In this document: in pieces, positions 15,559-24,422 of the stretch
How positions within the stretch are numbered: position 1 is the stretch's first letter
Layout of the letters: each line of letters starts with the position of its first letter
Source: Muribaculaceae bacterium
Lineage (GTDB): Bacteria; Bacteroidota; Bacteroidia; Bacteroidales; Muribaculaceae
Length of the DNA stretch: 37,122 nt
NCBI GenBank assembly: GCA_022510445.1
Contig: JAFLTN010000009.1
Span: 1-37,122, forward strand
Direction: 5' to 3'
The notes under the pieces: generated by a model
Seen by the model: only the letters and a program-made list of their open reading frames with translations
Databases searched by the model: none
What the model was told of the DNA's origin: nothing
Made by a program: the position numbers and the translations under genes

Positions 15559-16227
15559 ATGAGTATCAAGAAATTTTATGTCCTCTTGACAGGACTTTGC
15601 TTTTGTTCCCCAATAAACACATTGGCGCAATTCAACACCATTGAGAAGAAAACTGAAAGTTATATTATTCTACAGCCGGAGTTTCCTTCGGATGCCGAAG
15701 CTTTGCCTCCTAAAGTAAAAAAGAAAGTTATCAGGGACACAATGAATATGGTAGATCCTTCGGAATACCGTCGAATAAGGGAGAAATACCGCAGGGTCAG
15801 AAGACCCAAGCAGAAGCTACAGGACATTCAAACCAATCAGCTTAGTCAAAATAGGGTTAAAACAACTAATTTAACATCGAAGACGGCCGGTCTGACCCTG
15901 GAATCGCTATATCAGGAGATACTTAAAAACAATATACAACATCCAAAGGTTGTGCTGGCACAGGCGGTACTGGAAACCGGATGGTTCAAATCATCCGTTT
16001 GCCGTAACAAAGGAAACCTATTCGGATTGAGAAACCCGAAAACCGGAGGCTATTATGAATTTGAAAACTGGAGAGATTCGGTGAAAGCTTATTATACCAA
16101 AGTCCAATATAAATACAAGGATAAAACAGAGAATTATCTGTTGTGGCTCAAAAGAATAGGTTATGCTGAAGACAAAGGTTACATCGAAGCTGTAATGCGA
16201 GTGATGAAAACTCTGAATACTCTATAA
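15559..16227 (+). CDS. Secreted glucosaminidase (peptidoglycan hydrolase)
   Basis: Predicted N-acetylglucosaminidase domain (GH73-type) that would open peptidoglycan locally for the transfer channel. Signal peptide at residues 1-23 (ends TLAQ). A basic linker with many Arg and Lys (about 50-95) precedes the catalytic domain (about 108-222): LTLESLYQEILKNNI, then the HPKVVLAQAVLETGWFKSS helix containing the likely catalytic Glu, then NLFGLRN and YYEFENWRDSVKAYY. Length and order are as in Bacteroidales conjugative elements. It faces away from the DNA-processing operon, with which it shares a 288-base control region, and is followed by a lipoprotein gene. Confidence 0.85.
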   Translation: MSIKKFYVLLTGLCFCSPINTLAQFNTIEKKTESYIILQPEFPSDAEALPPKVKKKVIRDTMNMVDPSEYRRIREKYRRVRRPKQKLQDIQTNQLSQNRVKTTNLTSKTAGLTLESLYQEILKNNIQHPKVVLAQAVLETGWFKSSVCRNKGNLFGLRNPKTGGYYEFENWRDSVKAYYTKVQYKYKDKTENYLLWLKRIGYAEDKGYIEAVMRVMKTLNTL

Positions 16228-16237
16228 GTTTTAAAGA

Positions 16238-16271
16238 AGATTAATTAAATTTGCTTTATTAAATTTAATCT
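16238..16271 (+). terminator. AT-rich stem-loop between glucosaminidase and lipoprotein genes
   Basis: TTAAATTT pairs perfectly with AAATTTAA around a GCTTTATT loop, extended by AGATT/AATCT after a small bulge. There is no T run, so it may be a weak terminator, an mRNA-processing hairpin or a regulatory site. Confidence 0.35.
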
Positions 16272-16282
16272 GCATATATAGC

Positions 16283-16702
16283 ATGAAGAAATTTTCAGGA
16301 TTACTTATATTTTTAAGTTTATTGTTGAATGTTAGTTGTTCAAATAATAATTCAAAAAATGAATCGCTTTTTGAAGAGAAAGAAGAATTAAATTCAAAAT
16401 TAACTAAAGCTATAATTAGTGATCCAAAATCGCTTAATGGGTTTTGGCTGGGGATTAATGATAAATTTGAAGGTATTAGCTACACTATTAAAGATTCAAC
16501 AATAACAATTCGTCATAAGGGTGAATTTGATTTTATTAATTCATTTATTATAAGTAATGATACTGTATATTTTGATAGCGGAGAAAATTATGCTGTCTTA
16601 GATTCTGCTGGAAATTTGACTTTGAATAACGGAACAATTTTGTCTAAACAAAGGGATTTAGACAAAAGTGACAAACCATGTGGATTAGGAGATTTGGAAT
16701 AG
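16283..16702 (+). CDS. Small lipoprotein of unknown function (possible entry-exclusion type)
   Basis: Not recognised. 139 residues with a short signal peptide and lipobox (NVSC, Cys19), then a Ser/Asn/Glu-rich linker and a strand-rich domain (LNGFWLGIN, ISYTIKDSTITIRHKGEF, IISNDTVYF). Lipocalin-like or 'copper-resistance-like' small beta domains look similar, but no family is certain. Base composition is clearly more AT-rich than its neighbours, which suggests a separate origin. It lies between the peptidoglycan hydrolase and the coupling ATPase, ending only nine bases from the convergent ATPase stop. Small lipoproteins beside transfer genes are often exclusion or lysis-control factors; here that is only an inference. 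Confidence 0.7.
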   Translation: MKKFSGLLIFLSLLLNVSCSNNNSKNESLFEEKEELNSKLTKAIISDPKSLNGFWLGINDKFEGISYTIKDSTITIRHKGEFDFINSFIISNDTVYFDSGENYAVLDSAGNLTLNNGTILSKQRDLDKSDKPCGLGDLE

Positions 16703-16711
16703 TTGATAAAT

Positions 16712-19039
16712 TTATTCCACTCCATCCGGGAAGACTTCTTCGATAAGACGTTTAACATCGTTATTCACCCTTTTAAAATTACGGTTCAAGGCAATCTCCT
16801 TATCCCTTTTTGACTTGAAACTATAAATCTTTGGAAGATCCACATATTTGGACTCTTCCAATTTTATTTTACCCATATCGAAATTAGTCTTGCAAAAATA
16901 CTTTGTGGTCTTGAACTCCTCAGAATTCTCTATATCAAAACTCTGCATCATCTTTTGGTCTGTAGGAGAGAAATCCCGGGCAGCCTGACCTGCAAGCCAG
17001 CCTGTGGCCATGTCTGCTATTTTAGCGGCAGGAACAAGAAAATCAATTTTCTCATTGATAGAAGTAGAGATCTTGTTATCATTGATTGATATGGATTTTG
17101 AGAGTTGTTTTGCCTTACCGAAAATATCATTCTGGGCCCATTCAAGAGTTTCTTTATTTCGGGCTGCTCCCATGAAGATATTACCGCAGGTTGTTATAAT
17201 TTTCTGCATACCTACCTTGCCATAGTCAGCCTCCAACTGAGGAAGCTCCTGAAAACCTAGGGTAACAGCAACCTTATTGCTTCGGGCAGTTCCGATAAGT
17301 CGGTCTATTTTATGAAAATAAAGAGTCGGCAACTCATCTACTATGAGGGAAACAGGAATATTACCTTTTGAATTGACTCTTGTAACCAGACGGTTCAGGA
17401 TAAGGGCATTGAGAGTACCGATAATCTGTTCCTTTTCCGGGTCGTTGGCTATTACAAGATAGCAGGGGTTATTAGGATCTGAAATCTTCAAATCAAAATC
17501 ATCACCTGTAAAAATCCAATAGGCTTCCGGTGAAACAAGTCGGGATGCGTTGACACGTAGCGTTCCAACCATACCTTCCAACTGTTCCATAGCACCACCT
17601 TCAAAAGCTGATTTGAAAGGAGCCATCAGGGATTCAATCTTGTCATTTCGCATCAGCAGGCTGAATACCTCCTTATAACTGCGTCCGAGTAAAGCGAGGA
17701 CGTGAGGCATATCCGAAAATTCACCTGTAATACAATCCGGTTCCACCTCATTGCCTTCTTCATCTTCATACCATGCTCTTTGAATGGCAATCATGTGACC
17801 AGTACGGTCATAATAAATAAGATGGTTCAGATCGATAGGCATACCTTCGCTGTCAACCGTCACATTGACTTCATCACCATCACCGTTGGTGGTTAGAAAA
17901 TCAAGTATTTCTTCACCTAGGTCATTGTAAGCCCGTAATTCATTTTCACCATAGGCCTTTAATCTTAACTTCTGGCGATTATGCAGGACATAACGGTTAA
18001 GTTTTTTACCATTTTTGAATCCCCAGGGACGAAGGTTAACGAAATAATAAATTATTGCAGCAAGGAAATTCTCTGCTGAATTAGTAAAGAAAGCTTCGGA
18101 ACCACCTTTTTTATCACCGCCTCCCTTGTTAAGGGACGCCAACAGAGTGGCTGCCGTTTCGGAAGCTGCTGCCAAATCGGGGATATATTTCCTTTGAATA
18201 GGATTAACTCTTGAAGAATACTCCACATCTGTGAAATTGATGATCCTAAAGGAACAGTTTTGAGGAAGCCTGTTGTAATGATGATTTTTGCAATATTGAT
18301 AGAACAAAGTCTTGGCCAGAGTCGGGAACTTATAGTCATAAACCATCATGGCGAATCCCTTGGCCGAGTGCTGCCGAATGAAAGGATCTATGATACCGAA
18401 AGATTTACCGGAACCCGGAGTACCCAATACTATCGTACCACGAAACGGATTTATGATATTGATCCATCCCTTGTGCATCTTTTTCTTCCAATAGAATATC
18501 ATAGGGATATTAACCGAATATGAAGTTTCAGTCTTATCCTTGGATTGCTCGAAAGATTCATTCTCGAAGTTGAAACGGTCGTCTCCGACCTTATGACTGT
18601 AATACTTGGCTATTCCGTCAAGGCCCTGATGAATCATAACCACACCGATAACGGAGAATATGGCATAAATAATCCTGTTACCTGAAATACCTTCAAAATT
18701 TCCCAACCAATGACCTACATGGAATATAAAACAAAGGATTGTAGCAATTATTCCCACGCAAATGGGAATGATCACCATCTTTTTCCAGTTGAAATTGATG
18801 TCTTTTTTTGCTTGAGTTCCGATTGCGGTAACACAAACGCATATAAACTCCATAACCTTGCAGGAGCCAACATGATTGAAAACACGGAATTTCTCTATAA
18901 GTCGATAGAAAAAACCTGTGATTGCTCCGTCCGGTTCTATCGGAAGATTCATTATGAGTTCCAAAACCAGAATCAGATATATGCAAGCCCGGAACCAGAC
19001 ATACAACTGTTGCTGTTCCTTTGTTTCTTCAAATGCCAT
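16712..19039 (-). CDS. Type IV coupling protein (TraG/VirD4-like, MobC-type)
   Basis: Inner-membrane ATPase that brings the relaxase-bound strand to the type IV channel. Hydrophobic segments near residues 15-31, 87-107 and 121-140 form the membrane anchor. Walker A is at 206-213 (GTPGSGKS), followed by FGIIDPFIRQHSAKGFAMMVYDYK, typical of this family. Walker B lies near 565 (VSLIVDELPTLYF), then the ARSNKVAVTLGFQELPQ segment of TraG-like coupling proteins. The 775-aa length is normal for the Bacteroidales version. It starts 30 bases after the TraO-like stop and is the last gene of the long tra block in transcription order. Confidence 0.9.
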   Translation of the reverse strand: MAFEETKEQQQLYVWFRACIYLILVLELIMNLPIEPDGAITGFFYRLIEKFRVFNHVGSCKVMEFICVCVTAIGTQAKKDINFNWKKMVIIPICVGIIATILCFIFHVGHWLGNFEGISGNRIIYAIFSVIGVVMIHQGLDGIAKYYSHKVGDDRFNFENESFEQSKDKTETSYSVNIPMIFYWKKKMHKGWINIINPFRGTIVLGTPGSGKSFGIIDPFIRQHSAKGFAMMVYDYKFPTLAKTLFYQYCKNHHYNRLPQNCSFRIINFTDVEYSSRVNPIQRKYIPDLAAASETAATLLASLNKGGGDKKGGSEAFFTNSAENFLAAIIYYFVNLRPWGFKNGKKLNRYVLHNRQKLRLKAYGENELRAYNDLGEEILDFLTTNGDGDEVNVTVDSEGMPIDLNHLIYYDRTGHMIAIQRAWYEDEEGNEVEPDCITGEFSDMPHVLALLGRSYKEVFSLLMRNDKIESLMAPFKSAFEGGAMEQLEGMVGTLRVNASRLVSPEAYWIFTGDDFDLKISDPNNPCYLVIANDPEKEQIIGTLNALILNRLVTRVNSKGNIPVSLIVDELPTLYFHKIDRLIGTARSNKVAVTLGFQELPQLEADYGKVGMQKIITTCGNIFMGAARNKETLEWAQNDIFGKAKQLSKSISINDNKISTSINEKIDFLVPAAKIADMATGWLAGQAARDFSPTDQKMMQSFDIENSEEFKTTKYFCKTNFDMGKIKLEESKYVDLPKIYSFKSKRDKEIALNRNFKRVNNDVKRLIEEVFPDGVE

Positions 19040-19068
19040 AAACGACGATTAATATTTAATAGAAGGTA

Positions 19069-19545
19069 TTATAACGGAATCTTGAAACCTATCATAAGAC
19101 CGTTACGAAACAGATCGCCCTTCAGGAAGTTAACAGTGTTCAGTTGAGTGACTGAAAACTGCCAGTTATTCTTGAAAACATAACAATATTCAAAACCGGC
19201 ACGAATACCGAAGAAGAAATGTGTCTGCTCGGCCCCACAATGGGCACCCCCGAATACGCGGAAAGAGCCGTTTTTCAATCTTTTGAGCTGGTGTTTGTAC
19301 TGTGCGCCACCATCCCAGTAATAACCTTTCCAGAAATTATGGCATACAGGGGTTCTCCAATGGTCTCCCAATTCACCGAATACTTCGTATGCGTGCCCAT
19401 TTTCGGTTTTGAGTTCAAAACCTATATTGGCATTAAGGGTATTGGGATATAGATACCCGGCATTTATGGTGAGATGCTCCTTCTCTCCTGCAAAAGCAGG
19501 AAGCAGACAAATCAATGTAAGGATAGAAAAAATTATTCGTTTCAT
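19069..19545 (-). CDS. TraO-like outer-membrane-type conjugation protein
   Basis: Signal peptide (residues 1-19, cut after AFAG), then an all-beta pattern of alternating strands (HLTINAGYLYPNTLNANIGF; HAYEVFGELGDHW; SFRVFGGAHCG; FFFGIRAGFEYCY) and a C-terminal strand (GLMIGFKIPL), as expected of a small outer-membrane barrel. Bacteroides TraO is of this kind and has this place after TraN. 158 aa is at the short end for TraO. Identity is judged from position and fold pattern rather than from strong sequence recall. A TTAATCCT motif lies in the leader. Confidence 0.65.
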   Translation of the reverse strand: MKRIIFSILTLICLLPAFAGEKEHLTINAGYLYPNTLNANIGFELKTENGHAYEVFGELGDHWRTPVCHNFWKGYYWDGGAQYKHQLKRLKNGSFRVFGGAHCGAEQTHFFFGIRAGFEYCYVFKNNWQFSVTQLNTVNFLKGDLFRNGLMIGFKIPL

Positions 19546-19706
19546 TTTATCAGGATTAAGATAATAAACTGGAAATTTAAAATTTAAGAATATTGTATTG
19601 GCAGAAGTAATTCAATAAGAAACAATATTATAATATTAATAGCCGAATATTTTAATAATTATATAAATATTAGATTAAAATAATATTCTATATTATATTC
19701 TACCGA

Positions 19707-20741
19707 TTATTGCAAAGCATCCTTTACCGATTTTGTAAAGTTCTCCAACTTAGTTTTTACGGCTTGCAGGTCTGATTTTGTCTTAGATAATTCAGCCTTA
19801 GTTTTATCCAATTCAACTTTAAGTGAATTGTTCTCTTTTGACAAGATATCATAATTCCGTTGCATGGAAATGTCATAACCAGTTTCGGTTTTCATGTCAT
19901 TAATTTCTTCAACTTTTTCCATGTCAAAACAATCGGCGTTAAGGATATCCTCATATCTGATGGATAAAGAAATCACACGACCGCTGATTTGATTCTCGGC
20001 AATCTCGATATTCAAAATCTTGTCATTAGGGAATGTCAGCTTTTCAAGTACAATGACCTGACGGAAGCCCTTCTTGAAGCTTTTGGCCTTGTTGAGCACA
20101 AACGAGGGAGTAAGTTCAATAGTCTGGTAATTGGTGGATTTTGTTTCTTTTTTGTCAGAAAGAGTTAATCTCATTTCCGAAATATCGTATGGCACCTTTG
20201 TCTGATTTTTCAGACAAAAGTCTATAAAGAAATAATTACCTACCGAATAAATATTATATACTTCCGCCAGCATACCGTACTGGCTGTTGCGGATATTATG
20301 GAACTTTCTTCGGCTTCCGTAGGCAGCCCATGCAAGCCGTGCCATCTCCGATTCAGGCATAGAGATATCCGGATTGTTATATGCCATTGATTCTTCATAA
20401 TCCACTTTATACATAGATTTCGCCTTAGCCGGGTCTGTTTCATAAAGAATGTCATACTGGGCCACATGACGTTCACCCACCAAAGTAATCGTGCCCAGGA
20501 AATCATCCTGACTGAAAGAGTCAGACTCCGGTTTTATTCTCACCATATTGTCGGCACACTGGTTGCCGACTATATCATCAGTGGATATATCCACCATTTT
20601 AAGGTTTTCAGGCATCACGATATGAGTGGTGACCTGTTTGTTAACATGGATTACATTTCTACCGGCATCGTCAGCAAAAGCCGAAACTGCGGAAAAGAGT
20701 GAAACGGATAGGATCAAAGGAATTTTTTTCATAATAGACAT
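19707..20741 (-). CDS. traN: TraN family conjugative transfer protein (DUF4138)
   Basis: VirB9-like periplasmic/outer-membrane component of the Bacteroidales transfer channel. Signal peptide at residues 1-23 (Met1 or Met4 start). The conserved body (VIHVNKQVTTHIVMPENLKMVDIS; FLGTITLVGERHVAQYDILY; YFFIDFCLKNQTKVPYDI) is the DUF4138 core. The C-terminal 60 residues form a predicted coiled coil (NNSLKVELDKTKAELSKTKSDL). That tail is an addition beyond the usual TraN end and could bind a partner. Co-transcribed with TraM upstream; a 76-base gap with short hexamer repeats lies between them. Confidence 0.87.
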   Translation of the reverse strand: MSIMKKIPLILSVSLFSAVSAFADDAGRNVIHVNKQVTTHIVMPENLKMVDISTDDIVGNQCADNMVRIKPESDSFSQDDFLGTITLVGERHVAQYDILYETDPAKAKSMYKVDYEESMAYNNPDISMPESEMARLAWAAYGSRRKFHNIRNSQYGMLAEVYNIYSVGNYFFIDFCLKNQTKVPYDISEMRLTLSDKKETKSTNYQTIELTPSFVLNKAKSFKKGFRQVIVLEKLTFPNDKILNIEIAENQISGRVISLSIRYEDILNADCFDMEKVEEINDMKTETGYDISMQRNYDILSKENNSLKVELDKTKAELSKTKSDLQAVKTKLENFTKSVKDALQ

Positions 20742-20752
20742 GGTTATAAAAA

Positions 20753-20788
20753 GTTAGAGTTAGAGTTTATAATTAGAATTAGAATTAG
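20753..20788. repeat. Short hexamer tandem repeats upstream of traN
   Basis: GTTAGA occurs twice (20753-20764) and ATTAGA about two and two-thirds times (20772-20788). These lie in the 76-base gap between traM stop and traN start and could form slippage-prone leader DNA. Confidence 0.5.
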
Positions 20789-20818
20789 CTTTTAAATATC
20801 TATATCAAATTGATTTTT

Positions 20819-21991
20819 TTATTTGGCCTCTCTGGAATTTATAAGATACACCACTGTGTTGTATTTTATCTTGGCCTTGTTCTTACGGATATTTGCACTA
20901 AGGGCATTGGTCCCGGCAGAATATATATTCTGCAAAGCTTGAAGAGCCAGACTCTCGCCATTAAGAGAACTGCCGTAGCCTCCGTATGAAGAGAACTGCA
21001 TGTTCTGACCAAGGACATTGGTGCCTGCCTGTTTCATAAATTCCCGGAAAGCAGATTCCGGAACATAGAAGCCCTCCATACCGTCATTGTCGAATACGGA
21101 AAGATCAACCTTAAGGAATTGGTCACCGACAAGGATAGAACTGATATTAGCCATCACACGCTGCTGTGAGAACCCCGATACCGTTCCATAGAGATAAGTA
21201 CCTTTCAAGAGTTTAACATTACCTACAGTCACATCATCAAGCAATTTGAATCTGAGACGTGTCCCTTCATGAGCCTTGGTGGTCTTATCTATCATGGCCC
21301 GGATAAGCGATGACTCACCCGAACTGAATTGGGAAGCGACAGTGTTGAAGGACTCCTTGTTGAAATCTTCCGATTTTGAAACAAGTAAAGGCCTGTTCCT
21401 TTCACGTTCTTCTTCTTTCTCCTGAGCTTTCTTCAAGGCTTCCTGTCTTGCAATTTCATCCGGATCCGGCTGTTGTTCTATTTCACGTTGCCGTTCAATA
21501 GAGTTTCGCTGTATGCGTTCCAGCTCCGCCATATAAGCATTATAGCCATCATCTTCGTATGGAGAATATGACTGCTGTGGCAACTGACGGGTACTTTGCT
21601 CGATCTGACGTTGAAGCTCGGCGAGTCTTTGTTCCTGTTCGGCAAGTTCTGCCTCACGCATCATCTGTTCAATTTCCCGGGTATATTGTTCATCTTCATC
21701 AAGACTCTCTTTCTGTTCGATTTCAGTACCGATGCCGTCAATTACTGTAAAGGCGTTGTCATTGTTGTAGCGAGAAGTCATTGACGACATCTTGTCACCG
21801 ACACCGTCTGTTCGTGCCTCCGGTAGTTCCATGTTGATGCGGTCTGTGGGGGTCTGTTCCTCATGTTCATTGCCGGTGCAACTATGGCAGAAAGTGTAAG
21901 TAAGATAAAGGACCGGAATAAATATGATAGCCGGGAAAATATATTTCGGCTGTTTCCAGTTAATCTGTTTCAAATTCAGTTTCATTGTCAA
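20819..21991 (-). CDS. traM: TraM family conjugative transfer protein (VirB10-like)
   Basis: Inner-membrane protein spanning the periplasm, equivalent to VirB10. One membrane segment at about residues 18-36 (IFPAIIFIPVLYLTYTF). A long Glu/Gln/Arg-rich coiled coil follows (about 95-200: EQEQRLAELQRQIEQS). The conserved C-terminal domain begins near 235 (AMIDKTTKAHEGTRLRFKLL), continues LLKGTYLYGTVSGFSQQRVM and ends KIKYNTVVYLIN. This is the typical TraM domain order. Its start overlaps the upstream TraL-position gene by 32 bases. Confidence 0.9.
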   Translation of the reverse strand: MTMKLNLKQINWKQPKYIFPAIIFIPVLYLTYTFCHSCTGNEHEEQTPTDRINMELPEARTDGVGDKMSSMTSRYNNDNAFTVIDGIGTEIEQKESLDEDEQYTREIEQMMREAELAEQEQRLAELQRQIEQSTRQLPQQSYSPYEDDGYNAYMAELERIQRNSIERQREIEQQPDPDEIARQEALKKAQEKEEERERNRPLLVSKSEDFNKESFNTVASQFSSGESSLIRAMIDKTTKAHEGTRLRFKLLDDVTVGNVKLLKGTYLYGTVSGFSQQRVMANISSILVGDQFLKVDLSVFDNDGMEGFYVPESAFREFMKQAGTNVLGQNMQFSSYGGYGSSLNGESLALQALQNIYSAGTNALSANIRKNKAKIKYNTVVYLINSREAK

Positions 21992-22457
21992 GAATGTTAG
22001 ATATGGTTTCGATTTTTTTCATTACATGGTAAATCTCCAGGGAGTCGGACGCGGTTTTGACAGGTTTGTTATAGAGGGAGTCGAGTCTGAACAGAAGGTG
22101 ATTTCCTTCATCAATCAGTTGTGAGAACTGTATCTTCAAACCCTCCCTATTGGCATCTATACAGTGTCTGCCGTCAAACATAGGTCGAACTGCCAATATG
22201 GCTGAAGAAGTTTTTTCTTCCCGGTTTTTCTTCATCAGGAAATAGATTGTTTCATTGATGGTTATCAGAGATGCCATTATAACCAGGAAATAGATAAAGA
22301 ATCTCTTGGGATGATGTCTGGCCCAACGGTTGGCAAGTCTTATACGTCCCCTCATTCGGAAGCGGTTCCCGATTGAATCCCCGAAAGACTTTGAGTATTG
22401 AGAAATATAACAGGTTAGACTGTTGACTGTATTCTTTAGATTCTTGTAGGTTCCCAT
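21960..22457 (-). CDS. TraL-position inner-membrane protein
   Basis: Small inner-membrane protein between TraK and TraM, the place of TraL in Bacteroidales elements. A basic N-terminus (RMRGRIRLANRWARHHPKR, about 34-52) leads into one membrane segment (about 53-75: FFIYFLVIMASLITINETIYF). A periplasmic helical domain follows (about 90-165) with KIQFSQLIDEGNHLLFRLD. At 165 aa it is longer than many TraL proteins, so the identity rests mainly on order and membrane layout. It overlaps traM by 32 bases. Confidence 0.6.
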   Translation of the reverse strand: MGTYKNLKNTVNSLTCYISQYSKSFGDSIGNRFRMRGRIRLANRWARHHPKRFFIYFLVIMASLITINETIYFLMKKNREEKTSSAILAVRPMFDGRHCIDANREGLKIQFSQLIDEGNHLLFRLDSLYNKPVKTASDSLEIYHVMKKIETISNILDNETEFETD

Positions 22458-22461
22458 AAGA

Positions 22462-23061
22462 TTACCATGTTGTTAGGTCTTTGTTTTCAATAGTTCTCCA
22501 GTTGGTTATCAACAATCCGTGAGGATTGTTCTCTGTCCTTGGCACCGACTCAATCTCTCCGGCTGTGATCAAAGACCGTTTCATTTCCCGTGAGCGACGT
22601 TTGATGTTCTGTGTTCCGTAATATGTGAACTTACGGCTTTTGGGGTCAAACTGTATGGAATCGCACATGACGGTGCAGATGGCAGAAGAAGACAATAGGT
22701 CGGAATAGAAACCCTTTTCATCGAGGGCCTGATTCTGCTTCAAGGCAGAACCGTCGGCCATATACAGGGCTTTTCCCACTGTGTATCTCATATAAGAATC
22801 ATCGGGAGGCAGATTGAAGAAAAGCTGATGGAAGAGATTTATATGTGCCCTGGCTTCCATTTCAAAATTTGAAGAGAGTTGTGCCCTTTCAGCAAGGAAA
22901 GGGATTTCACCGTCCAGCACATAAATCTGTTGACGTTCCTTGTCAATCATAGACCAACATCCGAATATGGTTGTTGCACAGATAATGACACATCCGGCTA
23001 CGGTAACTATGACTGTCATCATAGCCAGACGTGTCTTTTGTTCAAGAGATTGGATTAGCAT
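22462..23061 (-). CDS. traK: TraK family conjugative transfer protein (VirB8-like)
   Basis: Inner-membrane VirB8-like assembly factor. One N-terminal membrane segment (about residues 13-35) is followed by the family core: QQIYVLDGEIPFLAERAQL, HINLFHQLFFNLPPDDSYM, then DEKGFYSDLLSSSA and SIQFDPKSRKFTYYGTQ, ending with NNPHGLLITNWRTIENKDL. These segments match TraK closely along the full 199 residues. It sits five bases before the TraL-position gene and 45 bases after traJ, within one transcript. Confidence 0.93.
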   Translation of the reverse strand: MLIQSLEQKTRLAMMTVIVTVAGCVIICATTIFGCWSMIDKERQQIYVLDGEIPFLAERAQLSSNFEMEARAHINLFHQLFFNLPPDDSYMRYTVGKALYMADGSALKQNQALDEKGFYSDLLSSSAICTVMCDSIQFDPKSRKFTYYGTQNIKRRSREMKRSLITAGEIESVPRTENNPHGLLITNWRTIENKDLTTW

Positions 23062-23105
23062 TTATCATAAATATAAAAAGGTTATACACTGAAGTCTCAT
23101 TTCTT

Positions 23106-24308
23106 TTAGTTGGTATCTGCGGATTGTACCTGCGAGGCGGCTCCGCCATTGTTTAAGGAGCTTATTTGCGGACCCTGCAGATTTTCTTCGGCCTTTGAGC
23201 CTATGGAGCCGGCCAGGTTTACTCCTCCTGTCATGGCTGCACCTGCTATCATAGTGGCTCCTCCGATAGTTCCGCCCACTGCGGCACTTCCAGCAGGGGA
23301 GCTTACGCCACCCGGTATAATCCATGCACAAACATCCGGAACAAATTTCATCACGAATACTCCCACAAGGAGGCCGACCACATACATACAGGTCGTCCCA
23401 AGTCCCTGCATACCGAGCATAAGGACTTCCCCCCATGAGCCGTCTGCAACAGAACCTCCCACACCGGCATCATTGATAAGCTTGTCGTATGCGGCGATAT
23501 CCATCTGAAGGTTATAAAGCATGATGAAATCCACATAGTAGAGAATCATATAAATGACGAAAGCCCAAAGGGAAAGGGAAAGATATTTGGATAGCCACTG
23601 GGTCCATGCAGATCTGAACGGAGGAGCCAGTGACATTGCAAACGCTATGGGACAGAAAGCAGCCAAAAGGTGCATGAAGATGTTCTGTGCCACCAACATT
23701 CCGTAATAGATAATCTGGAAAAGGACTTCTCCGATAAACCGTATGGCAATACTCATCCATTCGCAGATAGATGTTTCTATGGAAAGAGTGGCCTGTTTCA
23801 GACGTATCTCCGCGTTTTTCTTGAACTCGTCTATGGCTTCGGTGATACCGAGAAAAGAGTCTTCTCCATCATCGGGTTTTGCTGCCTTTTCTTCCTCGTA
23901 AGCTTTTGTGATGATATCCCTGAGCTTCTTTGAATACTCCTGCTGTTTGTCAGCCAGGTCTTTTTCTTTTTCAGCTACGGCATCGTTACCGCTTTGAGCC
24001 ATTTCGTAAGCCATGTCACCCAAGGAACGACCGGGGGCGGCAGCTGCCTCACATATCCATGAGGCCGAACTTATACAAATGGAAATGATGATGATACGTA
24101 ATATCTTCATCACATCCATACCACGTTTGCCCAGCATCATCATCCAACATTCGAAGGAGCCTACACCTAAGGCTATACACAGGCCAATAATCTTGGCCCA
24201 CCCCTGAATTACTCCCAAAAGGGAGGATTCGGGGAATGTTGACATGTGGGTTATCAGATTCTGAAGGTTCTCGTCTATGACTCCGAGACCCATCGTTGCA
24301 AGTATCAT
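23106..24308 (-). CDS. traJ: TraJ family conjugative transfer protein (VirB6-like)
   Basis: Polytopic inner-membrane protein of the transfer channel (VirB6-like). Several hydrophobic segments are clear: about residues 35-50, 66-84, 189-235, 245-270, 305-330 and 340-370. A charged cytosolic loop lies at about 90-160 (KEKDLADKQQEYSKKL; EEEKAAKPDDGEDSF). The AFCPIAFAMSLAPPFRSAW segment near 220 and the Gly/Ala-rich tail are usual for TraJ. The leader has CTAATCCTAAACC about 45 bases upstream. It follows the three secreted proteins of the TraI position. Confidence 0.88.
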   Translation of the reverse strand: MILATMGLGVIDENLQNLITHMSTFPESSLLGVIQGWAKIIGLCIALGVGSFECWMMMLGKRGMDVMKILRIIIISICISSASWICEAAAAPGRSLGDMAYEMAQSGNDAVAEKEKDLADKQQEYSKKLRDIITKAYEEEKAAKPDDGEDSFLGITEAIDEFKKNAEIRLKQATLSIETSICEWMSIAIRFIGEVLFQIIYYGMLVAQNIFMHLLAAFCPIAFAMSLAPPFRSAWTQWLSKYLSLSLWAFVIYMILYYVDFIMLYNLQMDIAAYDKLINDAGVGGSVADGSWGEVLMLGMQGLGTTCMYVVGLLVGVFVMKFVPDVCAWIIPGGVSSPAGSAAVGGTIGGATMIAGAAMTGGVNLAGSIGSKAEENLQGPQISSLNNGGAASQVQSADTN

Positions 24309-24422
24309 TTTCTTATCATTAAGCGCATTGTGCTCACCGCACTAAGCAAGGTTTAGGATTAGTTGTTTTGAAATGCAAAAAAGATCGATTTGAAGCAATC
24401 GGTATCTATATTAAAATAGGAA

